Shown here in pieces: positions 37,601-48,535 of a stretch of 64,000 nucleotides of DNA. Numbering within the stretch: the stretch's first letter is position 1; every line of letters begins with the position of its first letter. The position numbers were made by a program, and so were the translations under genes. This stretch comes from Brevibacillus brevis (lineage in GTDB: Bacteria > Bacillota > Bacilli > Brevibacillales > Brevibacillaceae): positions 3,566,501-3,630,500 of the forward strand of contig NZ_CP041767.1 in NCBI RefSeq assembly GCF_022026395.1, read 5' to 3'. The notes under the pieces are model-generated. The model searched no databases. It was not told where the DNA came from and worked only from the letters and a program-made list of their open reading frames with translations.

Positions 37601-38944
37601 GCCTTTCATTTTGACAGCAGCGATCTCGATGATGGTATGCTCAGACGCGTTTAAACCCGTTGTCTCCGTATCAAACACGACGTACTCGGTATTTTCATCT
37701 ATGGAAATATTATTGTCTGCTTGCAGGTTATAAACAATATCGATACCATCCTCGACTACGTACGCTTCCATACCGAGAATGCATTTGATGTTGTTCTTTT
37801 TGGCGATGGAATACGCCTCTGGAAATGCCTGTACGACACCATGGTCAGTGACAGCAATGGCTTTATGACCCCACTTTGCTGCGGTCGAGATCAGTGATTT
37901 TACAGATGCAACGGCATCCAGCGCACTCATCGGCGTATGACAATGGAGCTCGACACGTTTTTCTTCTGCTTGATCTTTGCGAATGACCTGCTCAATCTGG
38001 TTCAAATCATTGGCATTCATAACGAGATCGCGTACAAATGTGTCATGCTGAACACTTCCCCGCACTTTCACCCACATGCCGTCTTTCAGCAATTCAAGCA
38101 TTTTCACGTCTTCTTTATCGCGGGAGAACATCTTCACCGTGAGAGAATCCGTATAGTCAGAAATATTGAATGTGAGCAAATGACGTCCACTGCGAAGCTC
38201 TTTTACTTCTACGTTAAATACGGTTCCTTGGATGACGATACGCCGTTCCTCATCTTGAATCTCGCAAATCGGGATCGGCGCATCTTTGATTTCATAACCC
38301 ATCATAAGCGTAGTGACAGCCTCGGCTTTATCAGACGATTTGCTTTCTTGTTGAACAGCCGTCATCACAACTTCGACGAGAGCACGCTCTTCTTCTTTAC
38401 GTTGCTCCTCAAAGGCCTTATACGCGTCATCGCTTTCTTCCCCATGGAAAGAAAAGCGCATTGAACAATCAGTTGCTTTCTGGAAAGCAGCCAAAAGTTC
38501 ATTATCCGCTCGTTTTCGCTTGGCAACCTCAACAGACATCTCCGTTGGCAAGTACACCTTGACTTCCTGTTGGTCGACTTGCTTACGTGCTTGACGCATC
38601 GTAACGGCCAAGGAGTTCAATGTTGGCTCCAGCCCAGCTAGCAAGACATCCCAATACTCTTCGACTACGTGATCAAGAGACGGCTTTTGGTGATAGCGAA
38701 ATCGGGTATCTACTTTGGCTAGATGTGAAAATGTATGCGTCAATCGCTTGGTAAAAGCAGCATAAACATCTGCAGGTATCATTCTCGGGAGGGCAAAGTG
38801 AAAAACCCATTCTTTGTTTTGCTTATACAGCTCTAGCTTTTCAATCTGCGCATCTAGAAAAAATCGCTCCACCCATTCGTCAGGAACTTCCATTTGCTTG
38901 ACCAATAGGGAGAAGCGATGTTTTTGCTCTTGTAAACGGTCCAC
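34640..38944 (-). CDS. polC: DNA polymerase III alpha subunit, PolC type
   Basis: 1434 residues, normal for Gram-positive PolC. Order: N-terminal domains, an OB fold near residues 225-320, the split PHP domain starting VELHCHTPMSALDAV (about 331), an inserted DnaQ-type proofreading exonuclease (VFDTETTGLN near 425), then the polymerase core with a zinc-binding CPNC...CTEC segment, palm and (HhH)2. GTG start with a GGTGGG site. It is the main replicative polymerase. It follows the proS terminator, so it should have its own promoter. Confidence 0.97.
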   Translation of the reverse strand: MDRLQEQKHRFSLLVKQMEVPDEWVERFFLDAQIEKLELYKQNKEWVFHFALPRMIPADVYAAFTKRLTHTFSHLAKVDTRFRYHQKPSLDHVVEEYWDVLLAGLEPTLNSLAVTMRQARKQVDQQEVKVYLPTEMSVEVAKRKRADNELLAAFQKATDCSMRFSFHGEESDDAYKAFEEQRKEEERALVEVVMTAVQQESKSSDKAEAVTTLMMGYEIKDAPIPICEIQDEERRIVIQGTVFNVEVKELRSGRHLLTFNISDYTDSLTVKMFSRDKEDVKMLELLKDGMWVKVRGSVQHDTFVRDLVMNANDLNQIEQVIRKDQAEEKRVELHCHTPMSALDAVASVKSLISTAAKWGHKAIAVTDHGVVQAFPEAYSIAKKNNIKCILGMEAYVVEDGIDIVYNLQADNNISIDENTEYVVFDTETTGLNASEHTIIEIAAVKMKGSEIVDQWTELIDPQLEIGPKTTEITGITNEMLRGQETLDVVLRKFKDFTGDAILVAHNAEFDKAFINACAKRIGMEPWTNPFLDTLPLARLMYKGMRNYRLGSLAKKFNVELINAHRALDDTVALAHVFQQMLKDIKEAEIKSLAELNEKSNEEADYKSGRPFHATILVQNKEGLKNLYKLVSRSHVETFFRWPRIQRSQLTKYREGLLIGTACKDGELMQSILRGKSPEELKEVAAFYDFLELQPIAHYSPLLRNEEIPSLETMKGYHEKIVEMGKELGKLVVATGDVHFLNPQDEIFRDVFLLSKGDPTAGNQPPLYFHTTDEMLEAFSFLGEETAKEIVVTNTNAIADMIEDISPIPDKLYTPIIEGADDELRQMCYDKARSLYGDPLPELVEHRLEKELNSIIKHGFGVIYLISQRLVTKSLNDGYLVGSRGSVGSSFVATMSEITEVNPLPPHYRCPNCKHSEFITDGSIASGFDLEDKACTECGTMYAKDGQDIPFETFLGFKGDKVPDIDLNFSGDYQPRAHKYTQELFGADYVYRAGTIGTVAEKTAYGYVRKYADERGMTLRNAEISRIVNGCTGVKRTTGQHPGGIIVVPDYMEIEDFCPIQFPADDNESEWRTTHFDFHSIHDNLLKLDILGHDDPTVIRMLQDLTGMDPKTIPLDDKKTMSIFSSTEALGVTPEQIGTNMGTLGIPEFGTKFVRQMLEDTKPTTFAELVQISGLSHGTDVWLNNAQDLIRNGTCKLPDVIGCRDDIMVYLIYKGLEPSRAFKIMESVRKGKGVPEDDQEEMRNNNVPEWYIQSCQRIKYMFPKAHATAYVMMAVRIAYFKVHRPLEFYATYFTVRADDFDIPLMVKGSAAIKQKIEEIEGKGHDAQPKEKALLTVLEMALEMVERGFRFANVDLYKSDATRFLIEGDSLIAPFNALPGLGTNAAISIVQAREQGEFLSKEDLLSRSRISKTILEFLDEQGALKGLPESNQLSLF

Positions 38945-38980
38945 GGTTTTCCCACCTTCCCCATAAGTGAGCGTTCAAAC

Positions 38981-39019
38981 AAGAAAAAGAGGCACTCCCC
39001 TTTAATCTAGGGGAGTACC
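38981..39019 (-). terminator. Rho-independent terminator of proS
   Basis: GGTACTCCCCT and AGGGGAGTGCC form an 11-bp stem with one G-U pair, followed by TCTTTTTCTT on the minus strand. Confidence 0.88.
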
Positions 39020-39060
39020 CCGTAAAAATTCGACAAAATCCTTCTTATTCCTGCATGCAA

Positions 39061-40809
39061 CTAGTTACCGAACAGCGCAGCTCCGGTTTGGTCAATTCGA
39101 GATAGGAGACCTTTCACTTCATCGACCAATTGATCCAGCTTCACATCATGTGTTTCGCCGTTTTTACGGATTCGCACTTCAACTGTTCCTTCTTGTGCCG
39201 CTTTATCAGAAACCGTAATACGCAGAGGCAATCCGATCAAATCAGCGTCTTTAAACTTCACACCAGCACGCTCGGGACGATCGTCAAACAAAACCTCGAC
39301 GCCAGCTTTGCGCAGTGCTTCTGTAATTTGTTCACTAGCTTGACGTTGCTCTTCTACTTTAACATTGACCGGAATCACATGCACATGGAAAGGTGCAACA
39401 GATACTGGCCAAATGATACCATTTTCATCATTGTTCTGCTCGATCACTGCCGCAATTGTACGGGATACCCCGATTCCGTAGCAGCCCATGATCATCGGTT
39501 GACTGCGACCGTTCTCATCCAGGTAGGTAGCACCCATCGCTATGGAGTATTTCGTACCCAGCTTGAATACGTGACCAACTTCTACACCACGTGCAAACTT
39601 GATGACACCACCTGTACGAGGGCACTCGTCGCCTTCTGTAATGTTGCGCAAGTCAGCGTACTGGGAAACCGTGAAATCACGGCCAGCAACTACGTGAGTC
39701 AGATGATAGTCTGTTTCATTGGCACCGACGACACCATCATAAACATCTTGAACAAAATTGTCCGCGATGATTTCCACTTTTTCAGGATCAATACCCACTG
39801 GGCCAACAAATCCCGCAGGCGCTCCTGTTACCGAAACGATATCCGCTTCAGAAGCCAATCCTACGATCGCTGCATCATACAAGTTTTTCAGCTTCACTTC
39901 ATTGATCTCATGATCACCGCGGACTAGCACCATAACCAGCTTGTCGTCTACGCGATAAATGAGGCTCTTGATGATTTGCTTTGCTTCGATTTGCAGTGCT
40001 TGTACCAATTGGTCGATCGTTTTAGTGCCAGGCGTATGCAATTTTTCGCGAGCTGGCGCTTCTGTTGCTGGCTTCGGAGATGGCTTGTACACGACTTCTG
40101 CCTTTTCCAAGTTGGCCGCATAATCACCTTCTTCAGAATAAGCAATCGTGTCTTCCCCAATGTCGCACAACGCCATGAATTCGTAAGTCCCTTTTCCGCC
40201 GATTGCACCTGCATCCGCTTCTACTGCACGGAAGTTCAAGCCTACTCGGGTAAAGATGTTCGTGTATGCATCGTACATTGCCTGGAAGTTGCGATCCAGA
40301 CCTTCTTGTGACGTATCAAAAGAGTAAGCATCCTTCATAATAAACTCGCGGCAACGAATCAAACCGAAGCGTGGACGCACTTCATCACGGAACTTGGTTT
40401 GAATTTGATAAAGGTTGATCGGGAGTTTTTTGTAAGAGTTAATCTCATCACGCACGAGACTCGTAATGACTTCTTCGTGGGTTGGACCCAAGGCAAAAGG
40501 GCGATCATGACGATCACGCAGGCGAACGAGCTCGGGACCGTATACATCCCAGCGACCCGTTTGATGCCACAGCTCAGCTGGTTGCATCGCTGGCATCAAC
40601 AGCTCTTGTCCCCCAGCATTGTTCATTTCTTCACGCACAATTGCTTGGATTTTGTGCAGGGAACGGAGCGCCAGGGGCAGGTACGTATAAATACCGGAAG
40701 CCAGTTGGCGGGCCATACCTGCGCGGAGCAGCAGCTTGTGGCTGGCAATCTCCGCGTCGGATGGCACTTCCCGCAGGGTAGGGATCAACATTTGACTTTG
40801 CTTCAACAC
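39061..40809 (-). CDS. proS: Prolyl-tRNA synthetase, bacterial type with editing domain
   Basis: 582 residues from a GTG at 40809 that has AAGGAGG 8 bases upstream; the protein then begins with [15 protein letters not shown]. Class II core with the INS/YbaK-like editing insertion (about residues 230-390, with [13 protein letters not shown]) and a C-terminal anticodon-binding domain ([23 protein letters not shown]). It charges tRNA-Pro and clears Ala-tRNA-Pro. I saw no T-box in the 40 bases separating it from ispG. Confidence 0.96.
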   Translation of the reverse strand: MLKQSQMLIPTLREVPSDAEIASHKLLLRAGMARQLASGIYTYLPLALRSLHKIQAIVREEMNNAGGQELLMPAMQPAELWHQTGRWDVYGPELVRLRDRHDRPFALGPTHEEVITSLVRDEINSYKKLPINLYQIQTKFRDEVRPRFGLIRCREFIMKDAYSFDTSQEGLDRNFQAMYDAYTNIFTRVGLNFRAVEADAGAIGGKGTYEFMALCDIGEDTIAYSEEGDYAANLEKAEVVYKPSPKPATEAPAREKLHTPGTKTIDQLVQALQIEAKQIIKSLIYRVDDKLVMVLVRGDHEINEVKLKNLYDAAIVGLASEADIVSVTGAPAGFVGPVGIDPEKVEIIADNFVQDVYDGVVGANETDYHLTHVVAGRDFTVSQYADLRNITEGDECPRTGGVIKFARGVEVGHVFKLGTKYSIAMGATYLDENGRSQPMIMGCYGIGVSRTIAAVIEQNNDENGIIWPVSVAPFHVHVIPVNVKVEEQRQASEQITEALRKAGVEVLFDDRPERAGVKFKDADLIGLPLRITVSDKAAQEGTVEVRIRKNGETHDVKLDQLVDEVKGLLSRIDQTGAALFGN

Positions 40810-40849
40810 GTGCGTGTCCTCCTTATGCCTTATCAGCAATCAACGTGCA

Positions 40850-41932
40850 TTATCCTACAATTGTAGGTTTTTGCTCGTTTACTATTTCGTTAATTTCTTT
40901 CATCAGCTCTTCAAACAACTCGGTCTCTTTTACTTTCCGAACAATTTCACCATTACGGAAAATCAAGCCCTCGCCATTTCCGCCGGCAACGCCTACATCT
41001 GCTTCACGAGCTTCACCAGGTCCATTTACCGCGCAGCCCATTACCGCTACTTTTAACGGTACTTTCAGCGTGGAAACGGCATCCTCGACTTTTGTTGCCA
41101 AGCCGATCAGGTCAATTGCGCATCGACCGCAAGATGGGCATGCAATCACCACTGGATCGTTGTTCACGATATCCAAGCTGCGAAGGATTTGTTTTGCTAC
41201 TTTAATTTCTTCAACAGGATCAGCCGTCAGGGATACACGGATGGTATCACCGATTCCCATCGACAATACCGTTCCGATTCCAACTGAAGACTTGATGCTG
41301 CCGGAGAACTGTGTGCCTGCTTCTGTTACACCGACGTGCAGCGGATAGTTGCGTTTCTGTGCCATCAATGAATAGGTTTGGATCATCGTTGGAACATCGG
41401 AAGACTTCAAGGAAATGACAATGTTGTCGTAGTTCAAGTCTTCCAGAATTTGCACGTGGTCCATCGCACTTTCTACGATTGCTTCCGGAGAAGGGTAACC
41501 ATATTTATCCAATAGTCTTTTCTCGACAGAACCGGAGTTGACCCCGATACGGATCGGAACATTGCGCTCACGGCACGCTTCCACTACGCGTTGCGTTTTT
41601 TCTTTCGAACCGATGTTTCCCGGGTTGATCCGAATTTTATCAATCCCGCTCTCCAATGCAATCAACGCCAGCTTGTGGTCGAAATGAATGTCGGCAACAA
41701 GCGGCAAAGGGGAGCGTTCTTTAATTTTTTTGATGGCACGTGCTGCATCTTCATTGATGACGGCCAAGCGAACAATTTGGCAACCGACATCGTGCAGTCT
41801 CTGAATCTCAGCCAGAGTTTTTTCTACATCACGTGTGTCTGCTGTCGTCATCGATTGGATGACTACGCTTTTTTGGCCCCCGATTTGCACTCCACCTACA
41901 AAAACCGGTTTCGTCTCCTCGCGCTTGAACAT
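40850..41932 (-). CDS. ispG: 4-hydroxy-3-methylbut-2-enyl diphosphate synthase (flavodoxin), IspG
   Basis: 360 residues. A TIM barrel (QSMTTADTRDVEKTLAEI at the N-terminus) is followed by the iron-sulfur domain with cysteines in CPSCGRCAIDLI and VMGCAVNGPGEA. It carries out the penultimate MEP-pathway step. In B. subtilis ispG lies elsewhere; here it is next to rasP and close to dxr and uppS, clustering isoprenoid synthesis with undecaprenyl phosphate production. Confidence 0.95.
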   Translation of the reverse strand: MFKREETKPVFVGGVQIGGQKSVVIQSMTTADTRDVEKTLAEIQRLHDVGCQIVRLAVINEDAARAIKKIKERSPLPLVADIHFDHKLALIALESGIDKIRINPGNIGSKEKTQRVVEACRERNVPIRIGVNSGSVEKRLLDKYGYPSPEAIVESAMDHVQILEDLNYDNIVISLKSSDVPTMIQTYSLMAQKRNYPLHVGVTEAGTQFSGSIKSSVGIGTVLSMGIGDTIRVSLTADPVEEIKVAKQILRSLDIVNNDPVVIACPSCGRCAIDLIGLATKVEDAVSTLKVPLKVAVMGCAVNGPGEAREADVGVAGGNGEGLIFRNGEIVRKVKETELFEELMKEINEIVNEQKPTIVG

Positions 41933-41987
41933 TTTGCACCATCCTTTTAGGTATGTCTGTTTTTCTTTCTATCTTGTTAGTACGTGA

Positions 41988-43253
41988 TTAGGAGAACAAT
42001 CGTTGCAAATCATTCCAAGTCACTACCAAAATTAGCAACATCAAAAAGGCAAAGCCCAAGAAATGAACCATTCCTTCTTTATGCGGATCAACAGGTCGAC
42101 CTCGCAGCGCTTCTACTCCCAAGAATGCCAGACGTCCGCCGTCCAAGGCTGGCAGTGGCAACAGATTGAACAACCCAAGGTTAATGCTCAATACAGCAGC
42201 CCATTTCAACAGAATCGCCATGCCTTGTTGCGCAACCTCACCAGTCATCTTGAAAATACCGACGGGACCACTCAAGTCCTTCAATCCGTATTCCCCCGTT
42301 ACGAGCATTCCCAAGCTTTTCAGGATCATCATCGTAAAATCGTAAGTGTTGGTTGCACCAGATTTCAGAACTTCCCCTGGAGCAAACGTGAGTGCATTGG
42401 TTACCATGATTTTGCCTACGTTGTTTTCGTCTTTCCCTACTTTAACTGGCACACTCATACGCTGTCCATTGCGCTCGTATTCAAATGTTAGCTGTTGGTC
42501 CGGCGCTTTACTAATCTTTTCTACAACGTCTTTCCACGAGGATACAGGCTGACCTTGAATCGCGACCACCTTATCACCTGGCAATAATCCAGCTTGAGCA
42601 GCAGGTCCTCCCGGGATCACATTCCCCAGATAACTGCCATTCGGTACGCCGTACAAGAAGCCGATCACGATAAACAAAACAAACGCCAGCAAAAAGTTGG
42701 CTGCAGGTCCCGCAAAAATCGCCCAGAAACGCTGTGAAACTGTCTTGCCTTTGAACTGTCTGTTCAGAGGGGCAATCTGTACTTCTTCTCCATCCTTGAC
42801 CAGCTGAGCCTGTGGATGAACAGCAAACGTCTTCTGCTCTCCGTCCAGTTCAAGCACGATATTTAAATTTTGCTCCAGATCAAATTGTACCACCGTACCG
42901 GTGATCGAACGAGTAGAACCAGAACTTGGCCCATCGAGCAAAATATGTGTGACCTTTCCTAACGCATCCCGCTCCACGGTTACTTCCATGTGCGGTTTTA
43001 ACATATCCATCTCCGGGTCTTCTCCCGCCATGCGAACGAGACCACCGATGGGTAACAGGCGTAAGGTGTATTCCGTTTCTCCCCGCTTCACGCGAAAAAT
43101 TTTTGGCCCCATTCCCAGTGCAAATTCACGACATAAGATCCCTGCCTTCTTGGCCAGAAGGAAGTGTCCTAGTTCGTGCACAAAGACAAGTACCCCAAAT
43201 ACAACTACAATCGCGAGAATTGATTCAACGGAATCCAGGTTGGGCAAAGGCAA
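41988..43253 (-). CDS. rasP: Site-2 intramembrane metalloprotease RasP/RseP
   Basis: 421 residues. HELGH near the N-terminus (about residue 27) and ALDGGRL near the C-terminus provide the zinc site; a PDZ domain lies between membrane segments (PGGPAAQAGLLPGDKVVAIQG). It cleaves membrane-bound anti-sigma factors (RsiW, FtsL in B. subtilis). A TTG start at 43253 with AAAGGTGG 8 bases upstream is preferred; a GTG at 43265 overlaps that site and is the alternative. Confidence 0.92.
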   Translation of the reverse strand: MPLPNLDSVESILAIVVVFGVLVFVHELGHFLLAKKAGILCREFALGMGPKIFRVKRGETEYTLRLLPIGGLVRMAGEDPEMDMLKPHMEVTVERDALGKVTHILLDGPSSGSTRSITGTVVQFDLEQNLNIVLELDGEQKTFAVHPQAQLVKDGEEVQIAPLNRQFKGKTVSQRFWAIFAGPAANFLLAFVLFIVIGFLYGVPNGSYLGNVIPGGPAAQAGLLPGDKVVAIQGQPVSSWKDVVEKISKAPDQQLTFEYERNGQRMSVPVKVGKDENNVGKIMVTNALTFAPGEVLKSGATNTYDFTMMILKSLGMLVTGEYGLKDLSGPVGIFKMTGEVAQQGMAILLKWAAVLSINLGLFNLLPLPALDGGRLAFLGVEALRGRPVDPHKEGMVHFLGFAFLMLLILVVTWNDLQRLFS

Positions 43254-43296
43254 GTGAACAGCCACCTTTCTGTCAAGTATCTAACACTCATATTCC

Positions 43297-44454
43297 TTAG
43301 ATGGAAACGAGCGCATAAGAGCGTGCCCACTCATCAGCTGCAAAAATATCTGAAAGCTCTGGGCTCGCTACACCAAGGTGAGCTTCGCATGTTTTTCGGA
43401 CGACCTTTTCGATGTCCAAAAAACTGATCGCTCCCTTCAAGAACCTATCAACTGCGACTTCATTGGCTGCATTCAGTACTGCAGTATGCGTACCTCCTGC
43501 CATGCCGCACTCATACGCTAATTTTAACAGTGGATAACGCTCATAATCCATGGCAGCAAAATGAAGCGTGGCGATCTTGACCAAATCAAGTGGTTCTGTA
43601 GGCAGTTCTTTTCTGATGGGATAGCTCATGGCGTACTGAATCGGAACCTTCATATCCGGTGTACCGAGTTGGGCCATGACCGCTCTGTCTTTGTATTCTA
43701 CCATAGAGTGTATGATACTTTCATAATGCAATACGCATTCGATTTGCTCATAAGGTAAATCGAACAGCCAATGAGCCTCGATCACTTCAAAACCTTTGTT
43801 CATCATGGTGGCAGAATCGATGGTAATCTTTGCACCCATGCTCCAATTCGGATGAGCCAATGCCTGCTCAACTGTCACTTGCTGTAGATCCTCGCGAGAG
43901 AGATGACGGAACGAACCGCCTGAAGCGGTCAAAATGACCCGCGCCACATCCTCCTTGCGCTCTCCTTGCAGACATTGGTAGACAGCTGAATGCTCGCTGT
44001 CTACTGGAATAATCGATACACCTTTTTCTTTCGCTCGTTTCATGACAACAGGGCCAGCGCTCACCAGTGTCTCTTTGTTGGCCAGTCCAATTGTTTTTCC
44101 CGCCTCAATCGCAGCGAGTGTAGGTGCGACCCCTACACTGCCCACAACAGCGGTCATAACGAAATTGGCAGCTTCATGACGGGCAACCAGTTCCAATCCT
44201 TCGGCACCGTAAACGATTTCTGGTTGAGACTTGCCCGCCAATCTATCTCGCAGTTCAACGGCAGCCTTCTCATTTCCCACAGATACGAGCTCGGGCTTGA
44301 ATTTTTCCACCTGGCGTGTTAGTAGGTCGACGTTTGTTCCAGCAGCCATAGCCACCACCGAAAAATCCTCTGGATGCTGGTCTACGACTTCAAGCGTGCT
44401 CGTTCCAACTGACCCCGTTGAACCTAAGAGCGCTATTTTTTTCACGGATTTCAC
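43297..44454 (-). CDS. dxr: 1-deoxy-D-xylulose 5-phosphate reductoisomerase
   Basis: 385 residues. NADPH-binding [15 protein letters not shown] at residues 10-25, [11 protein letters not shown], and the metal/substrate site VDSEHSA are complete. It makes MEP, the first committed isoprenoid intermediate. Located between cdsA and rasP as in B. subtilis. Confidence 0.96.
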   Translation of the reverse strand: MKSVKKIALLGSTGSVGTSTLEVVDQHPEDFSVVAMAAGTNVDLLTRQVEKFKPELVSVGNEKAAVELRDRLAGKSQPEIVYGAEGLELVARHEAANFVMTAVVGSVGVAPTLAAIEAGKTIGLANKETLVSAGPVVMKRAKEKGVSIIPVDSEHSAVYQCLQGERKEDVARVILTASGGSFRHLSREDLQQVTVEQALAHPNWSMGAKITIDSATMMNKGFEVIEAHWLFDLPYEQIECVLHYESIIHSMVEYKDRAVMAQLGTPDMKVPIQYAMSYPIRKELPTEPLDLVKIATLHFAAMDYERYPLLKLAYECGMAGGTHTAVLNAANEVAVDRFLKGAISFLDIEKVVRKTCEAHLGVASPELSDIFAADEWARSYALVSI

Positions 44455-44485
44455 CCTCTATATCTCTTTCTATATGCAAAAGGTT

Positions 44486-45271
44486 TTAGACAATACCTAA
44501 TAGATGTAGAACCGGAAAGACGAGCAAAAAACTATCAAAGCGATCCAAAACGCCCCCGTGACCCGGAATGAGTTGTCCTGAATCTTTTACATGGAAATGT
44601 CTCTTGAAAGCCGACTCCACCAAATCCCCCAATTGCCCGACGATCCCTGCAACAAGAGCGATGGTCAATGCCTGATCAATCGCAAAATGTCCAAAGCTAG
44701 CATTGATGGAAAGAACAATCAAGACCGAAGCGAAGAGACCTCCTAAGGCCCCTTCCACCGTCTTGTTTGGACTAATTTCTGGCCACAGTTTACGTTTACC
44801 TATTGCTTTTCCGACAAAATAGGCGCCCGAATCAGTCGACCAGATTCCCATAATGACCATCACCGTAAGCATGAATCCTTCAGGTAGGTTTCGGGTAGCG
44901 GCCATATAAGTAAAACCGTAGCCTATGTATAACGCCCCCACCAACGTAAGGGCGACGTGTTCGATGTGAAACTGATTTTTCCGTAAAACGGAGTAAATCA
45001 ACAAGAGCAGGATGACGGGCAGCATCAGATCCGGCATGCTGATACTGAGCCAATCCGAAAATAATAGAGACGGCCACAAAATGCTTAACATCAATACATA
45101 TCCGAGCAATCCTGCCAAATAAAATGACTGAATGCCAGCCATTCTCATAAATTCAAAATAACCAATGACAGCCAGTAAAAACACTAATAGTGAGTACCAA
45201 ACTCCACCAGCATACATCAATAATAGAAAAGCAGCCCCACCAATCAGGCCTGTTATTATACGTTGCTTCAA
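44486..45271 (-). CDS. cdsA: Phosphatidate cytidylyltransferase
   Basis: 261 residues, about eight membrane segments. The CdsA signature SAFKRHFHVKDSGQLIPGHG continuing into GGVLDRFDS lies near the C-terminus. It makes CDP-diacylglycerol for phospholipids. TTG start with GAGAGGTGG upstream. Confidence 0.95.
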   Translation of the reverse strand: MKQRIITGLIGGAAFLLLMYAGGVWYSLLVFLLAVIGYFEFMRMAGIQSFYLAGLLGYVLMLSILWPSLLFSDWLSISMPDLMLPVILLLLIYSVLRKNQFHIEHVALTLVGALYIGYGFTYMAATRNLPEGFMLTVMVIMGIWSTDSGAYFVGKAIGKRKLWPEISPNKTVEGALGGLFASVLIVLSINASFGHFAIDQALTIALVAGIVGQLGDLVESAFKRHFHVKDSGQLIPGHGGVLDRFDSFLLVFPVLHLLGIV

Positions 45272-45288
45272 CTGATTCCACCTCTCGG

Positions 45289-46059
45289 CTATACCGCCCC
45301 GTAGCGACGAGCTCGGCCTTGGTATTCCACGATTGCTTGATAAAAATGTTCACGGGTAAAATCAGGCCATAGCACGTCCGTAAACCATAATTCTGTATAT
45401 GCTAATTGCCACAGCATAAAGTTACTCAAGCGAATCTCTCCACTTGTACGAATCAAGAGGTCTGGATCGGGAATTTCGCTTGTATACAGGTAGCTCGATA
45501 TCAATTCCTCTGTCAGTTCTTCTGGTTGTAGCTCGCCTGCTTTTACTTGTGCTGCCATCTCTGAGAATGCTTTTGCAAGTTCATCTCGCCCCCCGTAATT
45601 CAGGGCAAAATTCAATTGAAGACCGCTATTGTCCTTCGTTCTCTCTTCTGCTTCCAGCAATGCTTTCAGCGTATGAGAAGGCAGTTCGTTTTTACTGCCC
45701 AGCATGCGTATGCGGACACCACGTTCTATTAATTCATCCAATTCTGTCGACAAAAATTCCTGCGGAAGTTTCATGAGAAAATCCACTTCATCGCGTGGAC
45801 GCTTCCAGTTTTCGGTAGAGAATGCGTACATCGTCATATAACGCACGCCGATCTCGTCTGCAGCCTTGACGACTTCTTTTACTGCTTTCATTCCTGCACG
45901 GTGCCCGGCAACCCGGGGTAAACTGCGCTTATTGGCCCAACGACCGTTACCATCCATAATAATCGCCACATGTTCCGGAATCTTACCGGAACGATCCAAC
46001 TCGGCTGGCTCCGATTGCTTTTCTTTGCGGCCCCATTTGCGCGCCAGATGTTCTAACAT
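45289..46059 (-). CDS. uppS: Undecaprenyl diphosphate synthase
   Basis: 256 residues. HVAIIMDGNGRWANKR (about residues 31-46) holds the catalytic Asp, and GGRDELAKA plus RTSGEIRLSNFMLWQLAY complete the cis-prenyltransferase signature. It makes the C55 carrier for cell-wall synthesis. 17 bases before cdsA. Confidence 0.96.
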   Translation of the reverse strand: MLEHLARKWGRKEKQSEPAELDRSGKIPEHVAIIMDGNGRWANKRSLPRVAGHRAGMKAVKEVVKAADEIGVRYMTMYAFSTENWKRPRDEVDFLMKLPQEFLSTELDELIERGVRIRMLGSKNELPSHTLKALLEAEERTKDNSGLQLNFALNYGGRDELAKAFSEMAAQVKAGELQPEELTEELISSYLYTSEIPDPDLLIRTSGEIRLSNFMLWQLAYTELWFTDVLWPDFTREHFYQAIVEYQGRARRYGAV

Positions 46060-46095
46060 AAAGTGTTCCCCCGTAATGAGAGATATAGACGTACA

Positions 46096-46115
46096 TCCCC
46101 CTCAAACGAGGGGGA
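46096..46115 (-). other. GC-rich stem-loop between frr and uppS
   Basis: TCCCCCTC-GTTT-GAGGGGGA is a perfect 8-bp hairpin 10 bases after the frr stop, with no T run. It may stabilise or process the mRNA rather than terminate it. Confidence 0.5.
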
Positions 46116-46125
46116 TTACCATTAC

Positions 46126-46683
46126 CTATACTTCCAAAATGTCTTTCTCTTTGTCCTTAACGATCTTGTCAACTTCGGCGATGAATTTATCCGTCGTTTT
46201 TTGTATGGTTTCTTGATGACGACGAGAATCGTCCTCAGAAATAGTAGCAGCTTTTTCAAGCTTTTTGATTTCATCGTTTGCATCACGACGGATGTTACGA
46301 ATCGCTACTTTTGCCTCTTCTCCACCTTTTCCTGCCAGCTTCACGAGCTCTTTACGACGTTCTTCTGTGAGTGGAGGAATGATCAGGCGGATAATCACGC
46401 CATCATTGGATGGAGAAATTCCCAAATCCGATTGTTGCAACGCACGGTCAATTTCTTTGAGCGCCGTTTTATCCCAAGGCTGGATTGTCAGCATACGTGG
46501 TTCTGGTACGCTGATGTTTGCCAATTGGCTAATCGGCGTTGGCGTGCCGTAGTAGTCTACTGTAACACGATCCAGCATCGCTGGGTTCGCACGACCTGCA
46601 CGCAGGCTGGACAGATCTCTTTTCAAAGCATTGATCGCTTTATTCATGCGATCTTCCATGTCATTTAGCACAGTTTGTGGCAT
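46126..46683 (-). CDS. frr: Ribosome recycling factor
   Basis: 185 residues, standard length ([63 protein letters not shown] region). With EF-G it splits post-termination ribosomes. The start lies 2 bases after the pyrH stop. Confidence 0.97.
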   Translation of the reverse strand: MPQTVLNDMEDRMNKAINALKRDLSSLRAGRANPAMLDRVTVDYYGTPTPISQLANISVPEPRMLTIQPWDKTALKEIDRALQQSDLGISPSNDGVIIRLIIPPLTEERRKELVKLAGKGGEEAKVAIRNIRRDANDEIKKLEKAATISEDDSRRHQETIQKTTDKFIAEVDKIVKDKEKDILEV

Positions 46684-46685
46684 AA

Positions 46686-47524
<839 letters not shown>

Positions 47525-47529
47525 GCTTT

Positions 47530-47559
47530 GAAAATAGGGAACACGAAGGTGTTCCCTAT
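47530..47559 (-). terminator. Terminator hairpin of tsf
   Basis: ATAGGGAACAC and GTGTTCCCTAT form a perfect 11-bp stem with a CTTC loop, followed by TTTTC on the minus strand, 9 bases after the tsf stop. The T run is short, so some read-through to pyrH is likely. Confidence 0.75.
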
Positions 47560-47567
47560 AACCTTTA

Positions 47568-48455
47568 TTATTGCTTATTAACTTGAGCCATTACTTCAGC
47601 TGCGAAGTCTTCTTGTTTCTTCTCGATACCTTCGCCTACTTGGAAGCGAGCGAAACCTTTCAAGGTAGCTCCTGCTTCTTTCAGCAGAGTAGCTACTTTC
47701 TTGTCAGTATCTTTTACGAATGGTTGCTCAACCAGTACGTATTCTTCGAAGAATTTGGAGAGGCGGCCTTCTACCATTTTCTCAACGATGTTAGCAGGTT
47801 TGCCTTCAGCCAGTGCTTGGTTTTTCAGAACTTCACGCTCACGCTCGATCTCATCAGCGGAAACTTCTTCACGGTTAGCAAAACGTGGGTTGGACGCTGC
47901 TGCGTGCATGCCCAGGTCGCGAGCCAGTGTTTCGTCTTGTGTACCTTCCAAAGTAACCAGAACGCCGATACGTCCACCCATGTGCAGGTAAGCACCGAAA
48001 ACGCCGTTGTCTGTTTTCTCGGAGAGAGCAAAACGACGGAAGGAGATGTTTTCTCCGATAGTCGCGATTTTCTCGTTGATTACATGACCCAAAGTCTCGC
48101 CAGCACCTTTGAAAGGTTGCTCCAGAGCTTCTTCAACAGATGCAGGACGTTGGGATACAACGTGCTCAGCGATGTCTTTCACAAGTGTTTGGAACTCAGG
48201 GTTTTTACCAACGAAGTCAGTTTCGCAGTTTACTTCTACAACTGCTGCTACGTTTCCAGCTACCGCTGTCGCAGTCAAACCTTCAGCTGCAATACGTCCG
48301 GATTTTTTCGCTGCTTTCGCTACACCGCGCTCACGGAGCAAGTCAATTGCTTTTTCCATGTCGCCTGCTGTTTCTTCCAGCGCGCGTTTGCAATCCATCA
48401 TACCTGCGCCTGTACGCTCGCGCAGTTCTTTAACCGCTTGTGCACTAATTGCCAT
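47568..48455 (-). CDS. tsf: Translation elongation factor Ts
   Basis: 295 residues. [21 protein letters not shown] at the N-terminus and [12 protein letters not shown] are diagnostic. It is the nucleotide exchange factor for EF-Tu. It has its own promoter behind the rpsB terminator. Confidence 0.97.
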   Translation of the reverse strand: MAISAQAVKELRERTGAGMMDCKRALEETAGDMEKAIDLLRERGVAKAAKKSGRIAAEGLTATAVAGNVAAVVEVNCETDFVGKNPEFQTLVKDIAEHVVSQRPASVEEALEQPFKGAGETLGHVINEKIATIGENISFRRFALSEKTDNGVFGAYLHMGGRIGVLVTLEGTQDETLARDLGMHAAASNPRFANREEVSADEIEREREVLKNQALAEGKPANIVEKMVEGRLSKFFEEYVLVEQPFVKDTDKKVATLLKEAGATLKGFARFQVGEGIEKKQEDFAAEVMAQVNKQ

Positions 48456-48487
48456 TGAGTGAAACCTCCTCGAAAAGTTACGATCCT

Positions 48488-48517
48488 ATTATAATCGAAA
48501 AGCAAGTCACCTGTTAA
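48488..48517 (-). promoter_or_regulatory. Sigma-A promoter for tsf
   Basis: TTAACA, 18 bases, TATAAT on the minus strand, 32 bases before the tsf start and after the rpsB terminator. Confidence 0.65.
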
Positions 48518-48535
48518 CCTCGGCGACGCTATTCA

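Noticed and set aside
40810..40849. T-box leader for proS
   Set aside because: Only 40 bases separate proS from ispG, with no specifier stem or T-box sequence.
47571..48458. 295-codon plus-strand open frame exactly opposite tsf
   Set aside because: Covers the same DNA as EF-Ts and has Phe/Ser/Cys-rich nonsense composition; explained by biased codon use in tsf.
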